From the NCBI RefSeq assembly GCF_014202425.1, contig NZ_JACHGT010000003.1:496001-560000 (forward strand): a stretch of 64,000 nt of DNA, read 5' to 3'. Below, one piece after another: positions 32,174 through 40,143 of the stretch. Both the position numbers and the translations under genes were made by a program. The notes below the pieces were generated by a model. The model saw only the letters and a program-made list of their open reading frames with translations. It ran no database searches and had not been told where the DNA came from. The first letter of the stretch is position 1, and each line of letters starts with the position of its first letter. This DNA comes from Phytomonospora endophytica. GTDB taxonomy: Bacteria; Actinomycetota; Actinomycetes; Mycobacteriales; Micromonosporaceae.

Positions 32174-33772
32174 TCAGGAGTCCAGCCCGGCCCAGAAGCC
32201 GAGACGGTGCTCTTCGGCGTAGTCGACCGGTGCGATCCCGCCGTCGCCCGGGGCGAGGGACTGGACGGTGCCGTCGTCGCCGAAGGGGGTCCACTGTGGG
32301 GCACCGTCGGTGTTCGGGTCGCCGGTGCGTGCGAAGGCCGTCCAGTAGGCGATCATCGTGTCGGACAGTTCGCGCTGGCCGGGACGCAGTTGCCCATCGA
32401 AGCCCGGTGAGCGGAAGAGATAGCTGATGTCGGCGTTGTGGTAGGCGCCTGAGGGCAGGTCCTCCGGGAAGGGGAACTCCTCGGGCGGCTCGCGGTCGGC
32501 GAACTCGAAGAAGTAGAGCGGCCCGCGCGCGGCGATCAGTGCGTTCTGCCGGTGGATGTTCTTCGCCCACATCCGGTCGGTCATCACCGCGGCGAACGCG
32601 AGGCCGGCGTTGCCGTCGTAGTCGGTGAGGGGGTATTCGGCGGCGACGGCTTCGGCGTGTACGCCGAAGGCCTGGCGCAGCGCGGGTTCGTATGCGGTCT
32701 CGTTCATCGGATGGCCGCTGAGGGCGCGGATGGCGACGAAGGTGCGGTGCTCGTCGCGGGTCGCTCCGGCCATCACCGGGACGTTCGCGAAGTCGCCCTC
32801 GGCGAGCGAGACGGCCGGGTCGACGGGGAGTTCACGGTTGCCGAAGGCGTAGGTCTGGAAGATGTTCATGACCTCGGGGTAGGCGAGGAGTTCCTCGACC
32901 TCCTTACCCCGCAGGCATTCCAGGGCCGAGGGTCCTTCGCAACCGAGTTCGGCGGCGACCATGGCGCCGACGTCGCGGTTCTCGGCGGCGGTCTTCCAGC
33001 CGAAGTGCTCGATGGCGCCGAGCTGCGGGTAGAGGGCACCGGCGGGGGCGTCCATGGTGGCGAACCCGCTGTGCATGATCGCCTTGTCGAACAGGCCGCG
33101 CGAGGCGGGGGCGACCATGTGCGCGGCGGTGGCCGTCGCGCCGAAGGAGACGCCGAAGAGGGTGACATTGGCGGGGTCGCCGCCGAAGGCGCCGATGTTG
33201 CCGCGGACCCAGGTCAGGGCCGCTCGCTGGTCTTGGAGGCCCATGGTGCCCGAGTCGGGCAGGTCGGGGTGGCCGTAGGCGCCGAACACGCCCATCCGGT
33301 AGTTGAGGGTCACCACGACGACCTCGCCCTGCGCGGCGAGGCGGCGGGCGTCGAAGACGTCACCGGAGCCGATGGAGCCGTTGCCGTGGATCCAGACCAT
33401 GACCGGCAGCGGGCCTTTCGTGTGCCGCGGGGTGGTCACGTTGAGGAAGAGGCAGTCCTCGTCCAGGCTGCCCTCGCCGCCGTAGGGCGTGGGCAGTTGC
33501 GGGCAGGGGCTGCCGGGTTTCGTGGCGTCGCGGACGCCTTTCCAGGTGCCGGGTTCGGCGGGCGGGGCCCAGCGTCGTTCTCCGACGGGTGGGGCGGCGT
33601 AGGGGATTCCCTGGAACACCCGGTTGGCGGCCTCGATGGTTCCCCGGACCTTGCCGTAGCCGGTGTCGGCCACCGCCCTGTTCATGCCGTCCCCTTCCGT
33701 CGCGTACGCGGTCATTCCGGTCGCGAGCAGCGCCAGCGCCGCCGCGACCGCGATCAGTCGTCGCCTTCTCAT
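32174..33772 (-). CDS. Secreted type-B carboxylesterase (532 aa)
   Basis: An alpha/beta-hydrolase of the cholinesterase/carboxylesterase family. A Sec signal peptide is evident (MRRRRLIAVAAALALLATGMTAYA). It has 'VFQGIPYAAPPVGERRW', 'DEDCLFLNV', oxyanion hole 'MVWIHGNG', and the nucleophile motif 'TLFGVSFGATATAAHM' (GxSxG as G-V-S-F-G; most relatives have GESAGG). The start is ATG 33772, which overlaps the TetR stop (ATGA). It is expected to hydrolyse extracellular esters. The TetR gene directly upstream in the operon is the likely regulator. Confidence 0.88.
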   Translation of the reverse strand: MRRRRLIAVAAALALLATGMTAYATEGDGMNRAVADTGYGKVRGTIEAANRVFQGIPYAAPPVGERRWAPPAEPGTWKGVRDATKPGSPCPQLPTPYGGEGSLDEDCLFLNVTTPRHTKGPLPVMVWIHGNGSIGSGDVFDARRLAAQGEVVVVTLNYRMGVFGAYGHPDLPDSGTMGLQDQRAALTWVRGNIGAFGGDPANVTLFGVSFGATATAAHMVAPASRGLFDKAIMHSGFATMDAPAGALYPQLGAIEHFGWKTAAENRDVGAMVAAELGCEGPSALECLRGKEVEELLAYPEVMNIFQTYAFGNRELPVDPAVSLAEGDFANVPVMAGATRDEHRTFVAIRALSGHPMNETAYEPALRQAFGVHAEAVAAEYPLTDYDGNAGLAFAAVMTDRMWAKNIHRQNALIAARGPLYFFEFADREPPEEFPFPEDLPSGAYHNADISYLFRSPGFDGQLRPGQRELSDTMIAYWTAFARTGDPNTDGAPQWTPFGDDGTVQSLAPGDGGIAPVDYAEEHRLGFWAGLDS

Positions 33773-34380
33773 GTGGGTTCCCTTCGGGTGGCCAGCTCGA
33801 CGACGCGCAGGAGTTCCGCGGCGCACGCGGCCGGGTCGAAGCCGGGTTCGGCGGCCACGCGGGCGATGACGCCGTTGCGCAGCGAGAGGATGAAACCGGC
33901 CATCACGTCGGTGTCGAAGTCGCGGAAGTCCCCGGAGCGCTGACCGTCGGCGAGGAGTTCGGCGAGTTTCGCGCGGTCGGAGGCGGCCAGGTGGGCGGTG
34001 CTTCCGTCGGTGGGCGGGGAGGCCAGTTGCACCCGCAGCATCGCCACGAGGTGCGCGCGGTGGTCGCGCATGAAGTCGAGGCTGGCCGCGAGGAAGGTGC
34101 GCAGGCCGCCCGCCGGGGTGCCGTCGTCTCCGCGCGCGAGGACGTAGGCGGTGAAGTCGGCGGTCACGGTGCGGACGACCTCGTCGAGGAGGTCCTGGCG
34201 CCCGGCGAAGTGGTAGGAGATCAGGCCGGTGCTGGACAGTTTCGCGCGTTCGGCGATGCGGGTGAAGGAGGCCTTGGCCAGGTCGGCCTCGGCGATCGTG
34301 GCGATCGTGGCGGCGACGATCTGGGCCCGGCGTGCCTGTTCGGTGAGCGTCGGGGCGGGCCGCCGAGGTTTTGCTTGCAT
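33769..34380 (-). CDS. TetR-family regulator upstream of esterase (203 aa)
   Basis: A TetR/AcrR-type repressor. The N-terminal helix-turn-helix is at ~20-66 ('RRAQIVAATIATIAEADLAKASFTRIAERAKLSSTGLISYHFAGRQDLLDEVV'). The C-terminal ligand-binding domain is helical ('RTFLAASLDFMRDHRAHLVAMLRVQLASP'). The start is ATG 34380, inside an inverted repeat that could be its operator. It overlaps the esterase gene by 4 bp (ATGA), so it is co-transcribed with its probable target. The inducer is unknown but may be an ester or aromatic compound. Confidence 0.88.
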   Translation of the reverse strand: MQAKPRRPAPTLTEQARRAQIVAATIATIAEADLAKASFTRIAERAKLSSTGLISYHFAGRQDLLDEVVRTVTADFTAYVLARGDDGTPAGGLRTFLAASLDFMRDHRAHLVAMLRVQLASPPTDGSTAHLAASDRAKLAELLADGQRSGDFRDFDTDVMAGFILSLRNGVIARVAAEPGFDPAACAAELLRVVELATRREPT

Positions 34381-34407
34381 GAGCTGAATTTAGCACGGTC
34401 AAGCAAA
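34370..34407. promoter_or_regulatory. Inverted repeat at TetR start, candidate operator
   Basis: Arms TTTGCTTG (34370-34377) and CAAGCAAA (34400-34407) are an 8-bp perfect inverted repeat with 22 bases between. They bracket the TetR ATG (34380) and AT-rich sequence upstream. TetR-family proteins often repress their own genes through such sites, but the spacing is longer than a single TetR operator (~16-20 bp), so two sites or chance are possible. Confidence 0.3.
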
Positions 34408-34447
34408 CTTTATCGCGAAGCAGCTCGATTTCGAATGTCCACGCAGG

Positions 34448-35137
34448 TCAGGAGAGTTCGGCGCGCACTTCGGCGAGGACGGCGACCGGGTCGGCCGCCC
34501 GGGTCACCCCGCGGCCGAGCACGATGTGCGTCGCGCCCGCCCGGACCGTCGCGCCCGGGCCACCCGTCCGGGCGTGCTCGCCCGAGGCTCCCGACACGCT
34601 CACGCCCGGCGTCACGATGACCGCCTCGGGCCCGAGCAGTGCCCGCAGCTCGCCCGCCTCACCCGGTGAGGCGACCACGCCGTCGCATCCGCAGTCGCGG
34701 GCCAGTGCGGCCAGGCGTTCGACCTGCTCGCCGACGCCCGAGGCGACGCCGACGCTCGCGAGGTCGGCGTCGGTCATGCTCGTGACCACCGTCAGCGCGA
34801 TGACCTGAAGTCCGGGGAAGTCACGCGCGGCCTCCACGGCGGCCGTCAGGATGCCCGGGCCGCCCGAGGCGTGCACGGTGACCATCGACGCCCCGAGCCG
34901 CCCGCACGCGCGCACGGCCCCGGCCACGGAGTTGGGGATCTCGAACAGCTTGAGGTCCATGAAGACCCCGTTGCCGTCCGCGGCCAGACGCCGGGCGAGG
35001 CCGGGTCCCGCGGCGGTCAGCAGTTCGAGGCCGATCTTGTAGTGGACGGCGTGCTCGCCGAGCCGGTCCACGAGCGCCTCGGCAGCGCGCTCGTCGTCGA
35101 AGTCGAGGGCCACGATGATCGGATCACGGGTGTTCAC
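34448..35137 (-). CDS. Orotidine-5'-phosphate decarboxylase-like protein, short type (229 aa)
   Basis: A TIM-barrel enzyme expected to convert OMP to UMP. Visible: 'IIVALDFDDERAAEALVDRLG', Lys in 'VHYKIGLELL' (K34), 'FMDLKLFEIPNSV' (61-66), 'VTVHASGGPGIL', 'VIALTVVTSMTDADL', 'DGVVASPGEAGEL', 'VIVTPGVSVSG', and 'THIVLGRGVTRAADP'. The DxKxxD active-site motif reads D61-x-K63-x-x-E66: the second Asp is Glu (codon at 34940-34942). The short length (229) matches the E. coli/B. subtilis type, whereas actinobacterial pyr-operon enzymes are usually ~270-280 residues. No other pyr genes are adjacent. It may be a diverged paralogue. The start is GTG 35137. Confidence 0.75.
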   Translation of the reverse strand: MNTRDPIIVALDFDDERAAEALVDRLGEHAVHYKIGLELLTAAGPGLARRLAADGNGVFMDLKLFEIPNSVAGAVRACGRLGASMVTVHASGGPGILTAAVEAARDFPGLQVIALTVVTSMTDADLASVGVASGVGEQVERLAALARDCGCDGVVASPGEAGELRALLGPEAVIVTPGVSVSGASGEHARTGGPGATVRAGATHIVLGRGVTRAADPVAVLAEVRAELS

Positions 35138-35153
35138 GCCGACGATTGTGCCC

Positions 35154-36122
35154 TCACGGCCGCACGACGATCCGGCCCGAGGGCGCCCGTTCGGTGCGGC
35201 GGTGGGCCTCGGCGGTCTCGGCGAGGGAGAACTCCCCGGCGATCCGCACCGGCAGACCGCCCACCGCCAGCTCACGGTTGACCACCTCCGCCGCCGCGGC
35301 GAGGTCACCGATCGAGGCGTTCGAGATCGCGAAGCCGACGAGGCTCGCGTCCTTCGTGTACAGACCGCCGACAGGCAGCTCCGGCCGCGCGCCCAGCCCG
35401 GCCATCACCACTATCCGGCCACCGTGGGCGAGCACCTCGGCGGCCGTGTCCAGATCATGGTGCCCGGAGGTGTCCCAATGCAGATCGAAGCCTCCCGGAG
35501 CGGCTTCGGCGAGCAGGCGGGCGAGGCCGGGTTCGCGATAGTCGAAGACCGCCTCGGCGCCCAGGCCCCGGCAACGCTCGTGGTCGGCGGGACTCGCCGT
35601 GGCGACGACCCGGGCTCCGGCCGTGCGGGCCAGCCGCACGACGCAGGCGCCGACGTTGCCTCCGGCTCCGCCGACGTAGACGGTCTCGCCGGCGCGCAGA
35701 CCCGTCCGGCGCAGCCCGAGCGCGGCCGTCGCCGCCGGGTGCAGCGCGGCGGCGGCTTCGGCGGCGTCGACACCGCGTGGGAGCCGGTAGAGCCGGTCGG
35801 CCGAGACGACCACGAGGGTCGCGAAACTCCCCTGGCGCCCGGCGTGGCCCATGCTGTTGCACCACACCCGGTCCCCTGCGGTGAACCCGACGACGTCGGG
35901 GCCGGTGGACACGATCTCGCCGACCAGGTCGCGGCCGAGCACGAAGGGGAAGGTCATCGGCGTGCGGTAGGCGCCGGAGCGGATGAAGGTGTCGACGGGG
36001 TCGACCGCCAGCGCCTCGGGCGCGACGAGCACGTCGGTGGGCCCGAGCCTCGGGACCGGCAGCTCGCCGACCCGGATCGTCTCCGGCTCACCGGTGGCGG
36101 TGATGTAGGCGGCGCGTCTCAT
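35154..36122 (-). CDS. NADPH:quinone oxidoreductase-like MDR protein (322 aa)
   Basis: A zinc-free medium-chain reductase. The ATG at 36122 is preceded by GGGAGG with a 5-base spacer. It has 'PVPRLGPTDVLVAPEALAVDPVDTFIRSG', 'VLGRDLVGEIVSTGPDVVGFTAGDRVW', the nucleotide-binding 'TVYVGGAGGNVGACVVRLARTAGARVVAT', and 'SADHERCRGLGAEAVFDYRE'. No structural or catalytic zinc ligands are present. Reduction of quinones, enones or related electrophiles with NADPH is expected. It is 16 bases upstream of the OMP decarboxylase-like gene, in the same direction, so they are probably one transcript. Confidence 0.85.
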   Translation of the reverse strand: MRRAAYITATGEPETIRVGELPVPRLGPTDVLVAPEALAVDPVDTFIRSGAYRTPMTFPFVLGRDLVGEIVSTGPDVVGFTAGDRVWCNSMGHAGRQGSFATLVVVSADRLYRLPRGVDAAEAAAALHPAATAALGLRRTGLRAGETVYVGGAGGNVGACVVRLARTAGARVVATASPADHERCRGLGAEAVFDYREPGLARLLAEAAPGGFDLHWDTSGHHDLDTAAEVLAHGGRIVVMAGLGARPELPVGGLYTKDASLVGFAISNASIGDLAAAAEVVNRELAVGGLPVRIAGEFSLAETAEAHRRTERAPSGRIVVRP

Positions 36123-36188
36123 CCGGACCTCCCTGGGCCGGAAAGATCGACTCGGCCGTTTCGAGGCTACCAAGCCGCGGGCCGCGCC

Positions 36189-36941
36189 CTAGCCGATCGC
36201 GCGGCGAGCCGCGGCGACGAACTCGGCGACGCCCCGGCCGCTGGTCACGTCGCGGGCGAACTCCGGCCGCCGCAGCTCGCCGCCCATGAAGGGGTGCGGG
36301 TTGCGGTGGACCATCGGGCTCTCCACGTGCTCCCACACGCCGATGTGGAACTCCCGGGCACCGGTCTGGGCGTGGATCCGGTCGATGTTGCGGGCGGTGA
36401 CGCCCGCACCGGGCATCACGATGATCCGCTCGCCGGCCGCCTTGACCAGCTCACCGATCAGGGGCGCGCCCTCCAGTGCGAGGGATTCCTGGCCGGAGGT
36501 GAGGACGCGGTCGACGCCGAGTTCCACGAGGGTCTCCAGCGCGGCGAAGGGGTCGCGGGCCATGTCGAAGGCGCGGTGGAAGGTGACCGACAGGCCGGGC
36601 GCCGCCTCCATCAGCGCGCGGCAGGTGTCGACGTCGACATCGCCCTGGGGGGTCAGCGCGCCGATGACGATCCCGTGCACGCCGGTCCCGGCGAACAGTT
36701 CGGTGTCCCGGCGCATCGCCGCGACCTCGTCGGCGTCGAAGACGAAGTCCCCGCCGCGCGCCCGGATGATCGGATGCACGCGGATCGAGGTCACGCGCTC
36801 CATCGCGCGCTCGACCGTGCCGAGGGTCGGGGTGAGCCCGCCGTCGAAGAGGGCGGCGCACAGTTCGACCCGGTGCGCGCCTCCCGCCTCGGCGGCCAGG
36901 GTGCCGGCGACGCTGTCGACGCAGACCTCGTAGGTGATCAC
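36189..36941 (-). CDS. cutC: CutC-family protein (250 aa)
   Basis: A TIM-barrel protein. 'EVCVDSVAGTLAAEAGGAHRVELCAALFDGGLTPTLG', 'IRVHPIIRARGGDFVFDADEVAAMRRD', 'HGIVIGALTPQGDVDVDTCRALMEAAPGLSVTFHRAFD', and 'RVLTSGQ' plus 'IIVMPGAGVTARNIDRI' are all diagnostic of CutC. The family was named for copper homeostasis, but direct evidence for that is weak and its activity is unresolved. The start is GTG 36941, overlapping the stop of the asparaginase gene (GTGA). It is the last gene of the fucosidase operon. Genetic context with sugar-use genes suggests a role in carbohydrate or glycopeptide breakdown (inference). Confidence 0.9.
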   Translation of the reverse strand: MITYEVCVDSVAGTLAAEAGGAHRVELCAALFDGGLTPTLGTVERAMERVTSIRVHPIIRARGGDFVFDADEVAAMRRDTELFAGTGVHGIVIGALTPQGDVDVDTCRALMEAAPGLSVTFHRAFDMARDPFAALETLVELGVDRVLTSGQESLALEGAPLIGELVKAAGERIIVMPGAGVTARNIDRIHAQTGAREFHIGVWEHVESPMVHRNPHPFMGGELRRPEFARDVTSGRGVAEFVAAARRAIG

Positions 36942-37912
36942 GACTGTCCCTTCACGGTGATGTCGATCCGGCCGACCGGCAGCCCGCCGCCGGTCACGGC
37001 GAGCTCGGTCAGTTCACCGAGACCGGGCAGGTCGGCACCCGCCGCGCGGAGTGCGTGGACGGCGACGGCCGTGCCGGCGCGTGGGTTCCCGTCGAGGCAC
37101 TTGACCGCGACGGCCGTGCCGTCGGGCAGGGCGGCGACGAGGACGCCCTCGGCTCCGCCTTTGACGACGGCACCCGGCGCGAGCTGCGCGAAACGGGTGT
37201 TGACGTGCCCTGTTCCGCCCACGTATTCCGGGTGGGCGCGCATGACGGTGGCGACGTCGCCGTCGGCGGTCCCGGCGGGGGCCGCGGCGATCCGCCCGAA
37301 GGAGCGGGCGAGTCCGGTGAGGGTGACGGCGGGGCAGGGCGCGCCGCAGCCGTCGGTGACGGTCAGCGGGACCGTCTCGCCCGACAGGCGCTCGACGGTC
37401 TCGACGACGAGCCGCTGCATCGGGTGCGCGGGTTCGAGGTAGCCGTCGAGGTCCCAGCCGTTGACGACGCAGGCGGCGAGCATCGCCGCGTGCTTCCCGG
37501 AGCAGTTCATGTACACCGGCGCCGGTTCGCCGCCCGCGCGCACGAGGCGGTAGCGGGCGGGCAGGTCCTCGGGGTAGTCGGCGACGTTGCGCAGCGACTC
37601 CCGGGGCAGTCCGGCGCGATCGAGGATCGCGTCGACGGCCTCGACGTGGAACTCCTCGCCGGTATGGCTCCCGCAGGCGACGGCCAGGAGCGTGCCGGAC
37701 AGACCGGCCCCGGCCCGCTGGCTCGCGACCGCCTGGAGCGGTTTGGCCGACGAGCGCGGCAGCATCGTCACGCCGGGATCCCCGGCCGCCCAGACGACCT
37801 TCCCGTCGCCGTCGACGACGACCGCGTGGCCCAGGTGGACGCTCTCCACGAAGCCGCCGCGGACCACCTCGGCGATCCGCACGGCCGTCCCGGTGTCCTT
37901 CAGCTCGCTCAC
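36938..37912 (-). CDS. L-asparaginase-like protein, Rhizobium AII type (324 aa)
   Basis: A member of the thermolabile L-asparaginase II family of Rhizobium etli type, unrelated to bacterial AnsA/B. Visible: 'AVVVDGDGKVVWAAGDPGVTMLPRSSAKPLQAVA' with the catalytic Ser-Lys segment (RSSAKP), 'VACGSHTGEEFHVEAVDAIL', 'YMNCSGKHAAMLAACVVNGW', 'DGCGAPCPAVTLTGLARSFGRIA' and 'HVNTRFAQLAPGAVVKGGAEGVLVAALPDGTAVAVK'. It would hydrolyse L-Asn or an Asn-like amide. The start is GTG 37912, overlapping the fucosidase stop (GTGA). Its linkage to a fucosidase hints at glycosyl-asparagine breakdown. Confidence 0.88.
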   Translation of the reverse strand: MSELKDTGTAVRIAEVVRGGFVESVHLGHAVVVDGDGKVVWAAGDPGVTMLPRSSAKPLQAVASQRAGAGLSGTLLAVACGSHTGEEFHVEAVDAILDRAGLPRESLRNVADYPEDLPARYRLVRAGGEPAPVYMNCSGKHAAMLAACVVNGWDLDGYLEPAHPMQRLVVETVERLSGETVPLTVTDGCGAPCPAVTLTGLARSFGRIAAAPAGTADGDVATVMRAHPEYVGGTGHVNTRFAQLAPGAVVKGGAEGVLVAALPDGTAVAVKCLDGNPRAGTAVAVHALRAAGADLPGLGELTELAVTGGGLPVGRIDITVKGQS

Positions 37913-39258
37913 ACCGCACCTCCCTCGATGGTGAGGACGGCGGCGGACTCGCCGCGCAGCCGCCCGGGTACCTCGATCGCGCCCGTCGCGTCGGCCTCGG
38001 CCGGTTCGCCGTACCAGCGCAGGCCGGTGCCGGGCAGGTCACCGGGCAACCGCAGCGCGCCCGCGGCCGGGTCGAGCATGATCACGTGCAGTGTGCCGTC
38101 CGGCGACGTGGTGTACCGAACCGGGTCCCCGACGGGCTCGGCGTGCCGCCGCCAGGGGCGCGTCCCGTAGACGGCGATGCCGTCGCGGGCGAGCCACTCC
38201 CCCAGGCCGCGCAGGCGCTCGACCTGTTCGGGTGGAGCGGATCCGTCGGCGCGCAGGCCGATGTTGAGCAGCAGGTTGCCGTTCTTGGCGACGGTGTCGG
38301 CGAGCAGGTGGACGAGGTCGGTCGTGCCGGCGAGGTGGCGGTCGTCCTCGGCGCGGTTGTGGCCGAAGGAGCGGCCGATGCCGCGCGTGGCCTCCCAGAC
38401 GCCGTGCTGGATGTCCTCTTCGGTGCGGTACTCGCGGGTGCGGTAGCCGAGGTGGGGCACGCCCCAGCGGTCGTTGACGACGCCTTCGGGGACGGTCGCG
38501 TAGTAGGCGTCGAAGAGGGCGGCGAGGCCGTAGGGGACGTCGGCGGACTTGGCCGCGTCGGGCCAGTCGATGTCGTTCCAGAGGACGTCGGGGGCGAAGC
38601 GTTCGACGAGTTCGGCTGCCTGGTCGAAGCAGTACCGGGCGAAGGCGGGGTCGTTGCGGCGGAAGGTGAACAGCTCGGTGAGCGAGCGGATCGGCGGGAA
38701 GTCGGAGACGTGCCAGTCGAGGGCGCCGGAGTAGTAGAGGCCGTATTTGAGTCCGGCCCGGCGAGTGGCGTCGGCGAACTCGGCGACGAGGTCGCGGCCG
38801 GGACCGCGGCGGACGCTGTTGAAGCCGGTCGTGGCGGTGTCCCACAGGCAGAAGCCGTCGTGGTGTTTCGCGGTCGGGACGATGTAGCGGGCGCCGCTGT
38901 CGGCGAAGAGCCGGACCAGGGCGGCGGGGTCGAAGGCTCCGGTGGTCCAGCCGTCGGCGAAGTCCTCATAGGACGCGCCGACGCCGTAGGCGGCCTCGTG
39001 GTGCGCGCGGGTGGGCGAGCCGTCGATGCGGACGGTGTTGGCGTACCACTCGGCGTACTGGTGGTGGCTGAACTCCAGTTCGGTCGGGACGTGGTGTCCC
39101 GGTGTGTGCGGGGTCGCCCATGCCGGGACCGAGTAGAGGCCCCAGTGGACGAAGACGCCGAACTTGGCGTCGCGGTACCAGGCGGGCACGTCGCGTTCGG
39201 GGTACACCGGCGCGGCATCGCCGAGGTCGGGCCCGGTGCGGCGGTCGAAGAGAAGCAA
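37909..39258 (-). CDS. GH29 alpha-L-fucosidase-like enzyme (449 aa)
   Basis: A family GH29 glycosidase. 'PAWYRDAKFGVFVHWGLYSVPAWA', 'PTAKHHDGFCLWDTATTGFNS', 'RDLVAEFADATRRAGLKYGLYYSG' and 'PDVLWNDIDWPDA' are visible. The last holds the nucleophile Asp of the family (WND). There is no signal peptide, so it acts in the cytosol on imported oligosaccharides. Length is typical for a single-domain GH29. It sits between the permease genes and the asparaginase, whose start overlaps its stop (GTGA). The substrate could be a fucosylated oligosaccharide or a fucosyl-glycopeptide; the binding protein gene in the operon sets import. Confidence 0.88.
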   Translation of the reverse strand: MLLFDRRTGPDLGDAAPVYPERDVPAWYRDAKFGVFVHWGLYSVPAWATPHTPGHHVPTELEFSHHQYAEWYANTVRIDGSPTRAHHEAAYGVGASYEDFADGWTTGAFDPAALVRLFADSGARYIVPTAKHHDGFCLWDTATTGFNSVRRGPGRDLVAEFADATRRAGLKYGLYYSGALDWHVSDFPPIRSLTELFTFRRNDPAFARYCFDQAAELVERFAPDVLWNDIDWPDAAKSADVPYGLAALFDAYYATVPEGVVNDRWGVPHLGYRTREYRTEEDIQHGVWEATRGIGRSFGHNRAEDDRHLAGTTDLVHLLADTVAKNGNLLLNIGLRADGSAPPEQVERLRGLGEWLARDGIAVYGTRPWRRHAEPVGDPVRYTTSPDGTLHVIMLDPAAGALRLPGDLPGTGLRWYGEPAEADATGAIEVPGRLRGESAAVLTIEGGAV

Positions 39259-39291
39259 TGGATCCCTTTCGGTGAAGGCGCGCGGCGGGCC

Positions 39292-40143
39292 TCAGCGGCC
39301 GCCGAGCCCGGCGGTGGCGATGCCCTTGACCAGGTGCTTCTGCAGGGCGATGAGCAGCAGGAGCGTGGGCAGGATGGACACGACGGCGGCGGCCATGACC
39401 AGGTGCCACTGGTTGCCGTTCTGCCCGAAGAACAGCTGCATGCCCAGGGGCACGGTCCCGCGCTCGCTGACGTCGTTGATCATGATCAGCGGCCACAGGA
39501 AGCTGTTCCAGAAGTTGATGAAGGTGAACACCGCGAGCACGCCCAGGGCGGGTTTGGCGATGGGCAGCATGATCCGCAGGAAGATGCGGACCGGTCCGGC
39601 GCCGTCGATGCGGGCGGCCTCGTGCAGTTCGTAGGGCACGGCCCGGAAGAACTGCCGCAGCAGGAAGGTCCCGAAGGCGGTGAAGGCCCAGGGGAAGATG
39701 AGGGAGGCGTAGCTGTCCACCCAGCCGAGTTCGCGCATGAGCAGGAACATCGGCACGACCAGGACCTCCTGCGGGACCATGAGGGTCGCCAGGAACACCA
39801 GGAACAGCGAGTCGCGGCCTTTCCAGCGCAGGGAGGAGAAGGCGTAGGCCGACATCGCCGAGGCGGCCAGCACCACCAGTGTTCCCGCACCGGCCACGAA
39901 CAGGCCGTTGAGGATGTAGCGGTGGAACGGGACGTAGGTGAACACGTCGGCGAAGTTCTGCCAGCGCACGTCGGAGCCGATCAGCGACGGCGGGCTGGCG
40001 AAGGTCTCCCCGGGCGGTTTCAGGGCCGTGGCCACGGCGAAGATCAGCGGGTAGAGGAACAGCAGCGCGACGGCGGCCAGCAGGACGTGCGAGACGATCC
40101 GCTTCAGCGTCCGGGCCGGGCGGGCCGGTGCGTCAGTGCTCAT
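39292..40143 (-). CDS. Sugar ABC transporter permease, CUT1 second subunit (283 aa)
   Basis: A MalG/LacG-like inner membrane component with six helices ('VLLAAVALLFLYPLIFAVATALK', 'LFVAGAGTLVVLAASAMSAYAF', 'LFLVFLATLMVPQEVLVVPMFLLM', 'SLIFPWAFTAFGTFLLRQFF', 'ALGVLAVFTFINFWNSFLWPLIM', 'VMAAAVVSILPTLLLLIALQKHLV') and the EAA loop 'YELHEAARIDGAGPVRIFLRIMLPIAKPALG' that contacts the ATPase. The ATPase is not in this operon and is probably shared (MsiK type). It overlaps the other permease gene by 11 bases. Confidence 0.92.
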   Translation of the reverse strand: MSTDAPARPARTLKRIVSHVLLAAVALLFLYPLIFAVATALKPPGETFASPPSLIGSDVRWQNFADVFTYVPFHRYILNGLFVAGAGTLVVLAASAMSAYAFSSLRWKGRDSLFLVFLATLMVPQEVLVVPMFLLMRELGWVDSYASLIFPWAFTAFGTFLLRQFFRAVPYELHEAARIDGAGPVRIFLRIMLPIAKPALGVLAVFTFINFWNSFLWPLIMINDVSERGTVPLGMQLFFGQNGNQWHLVMAAAVVSILPTLLLLIALQKHLVKGIATAGLGGR

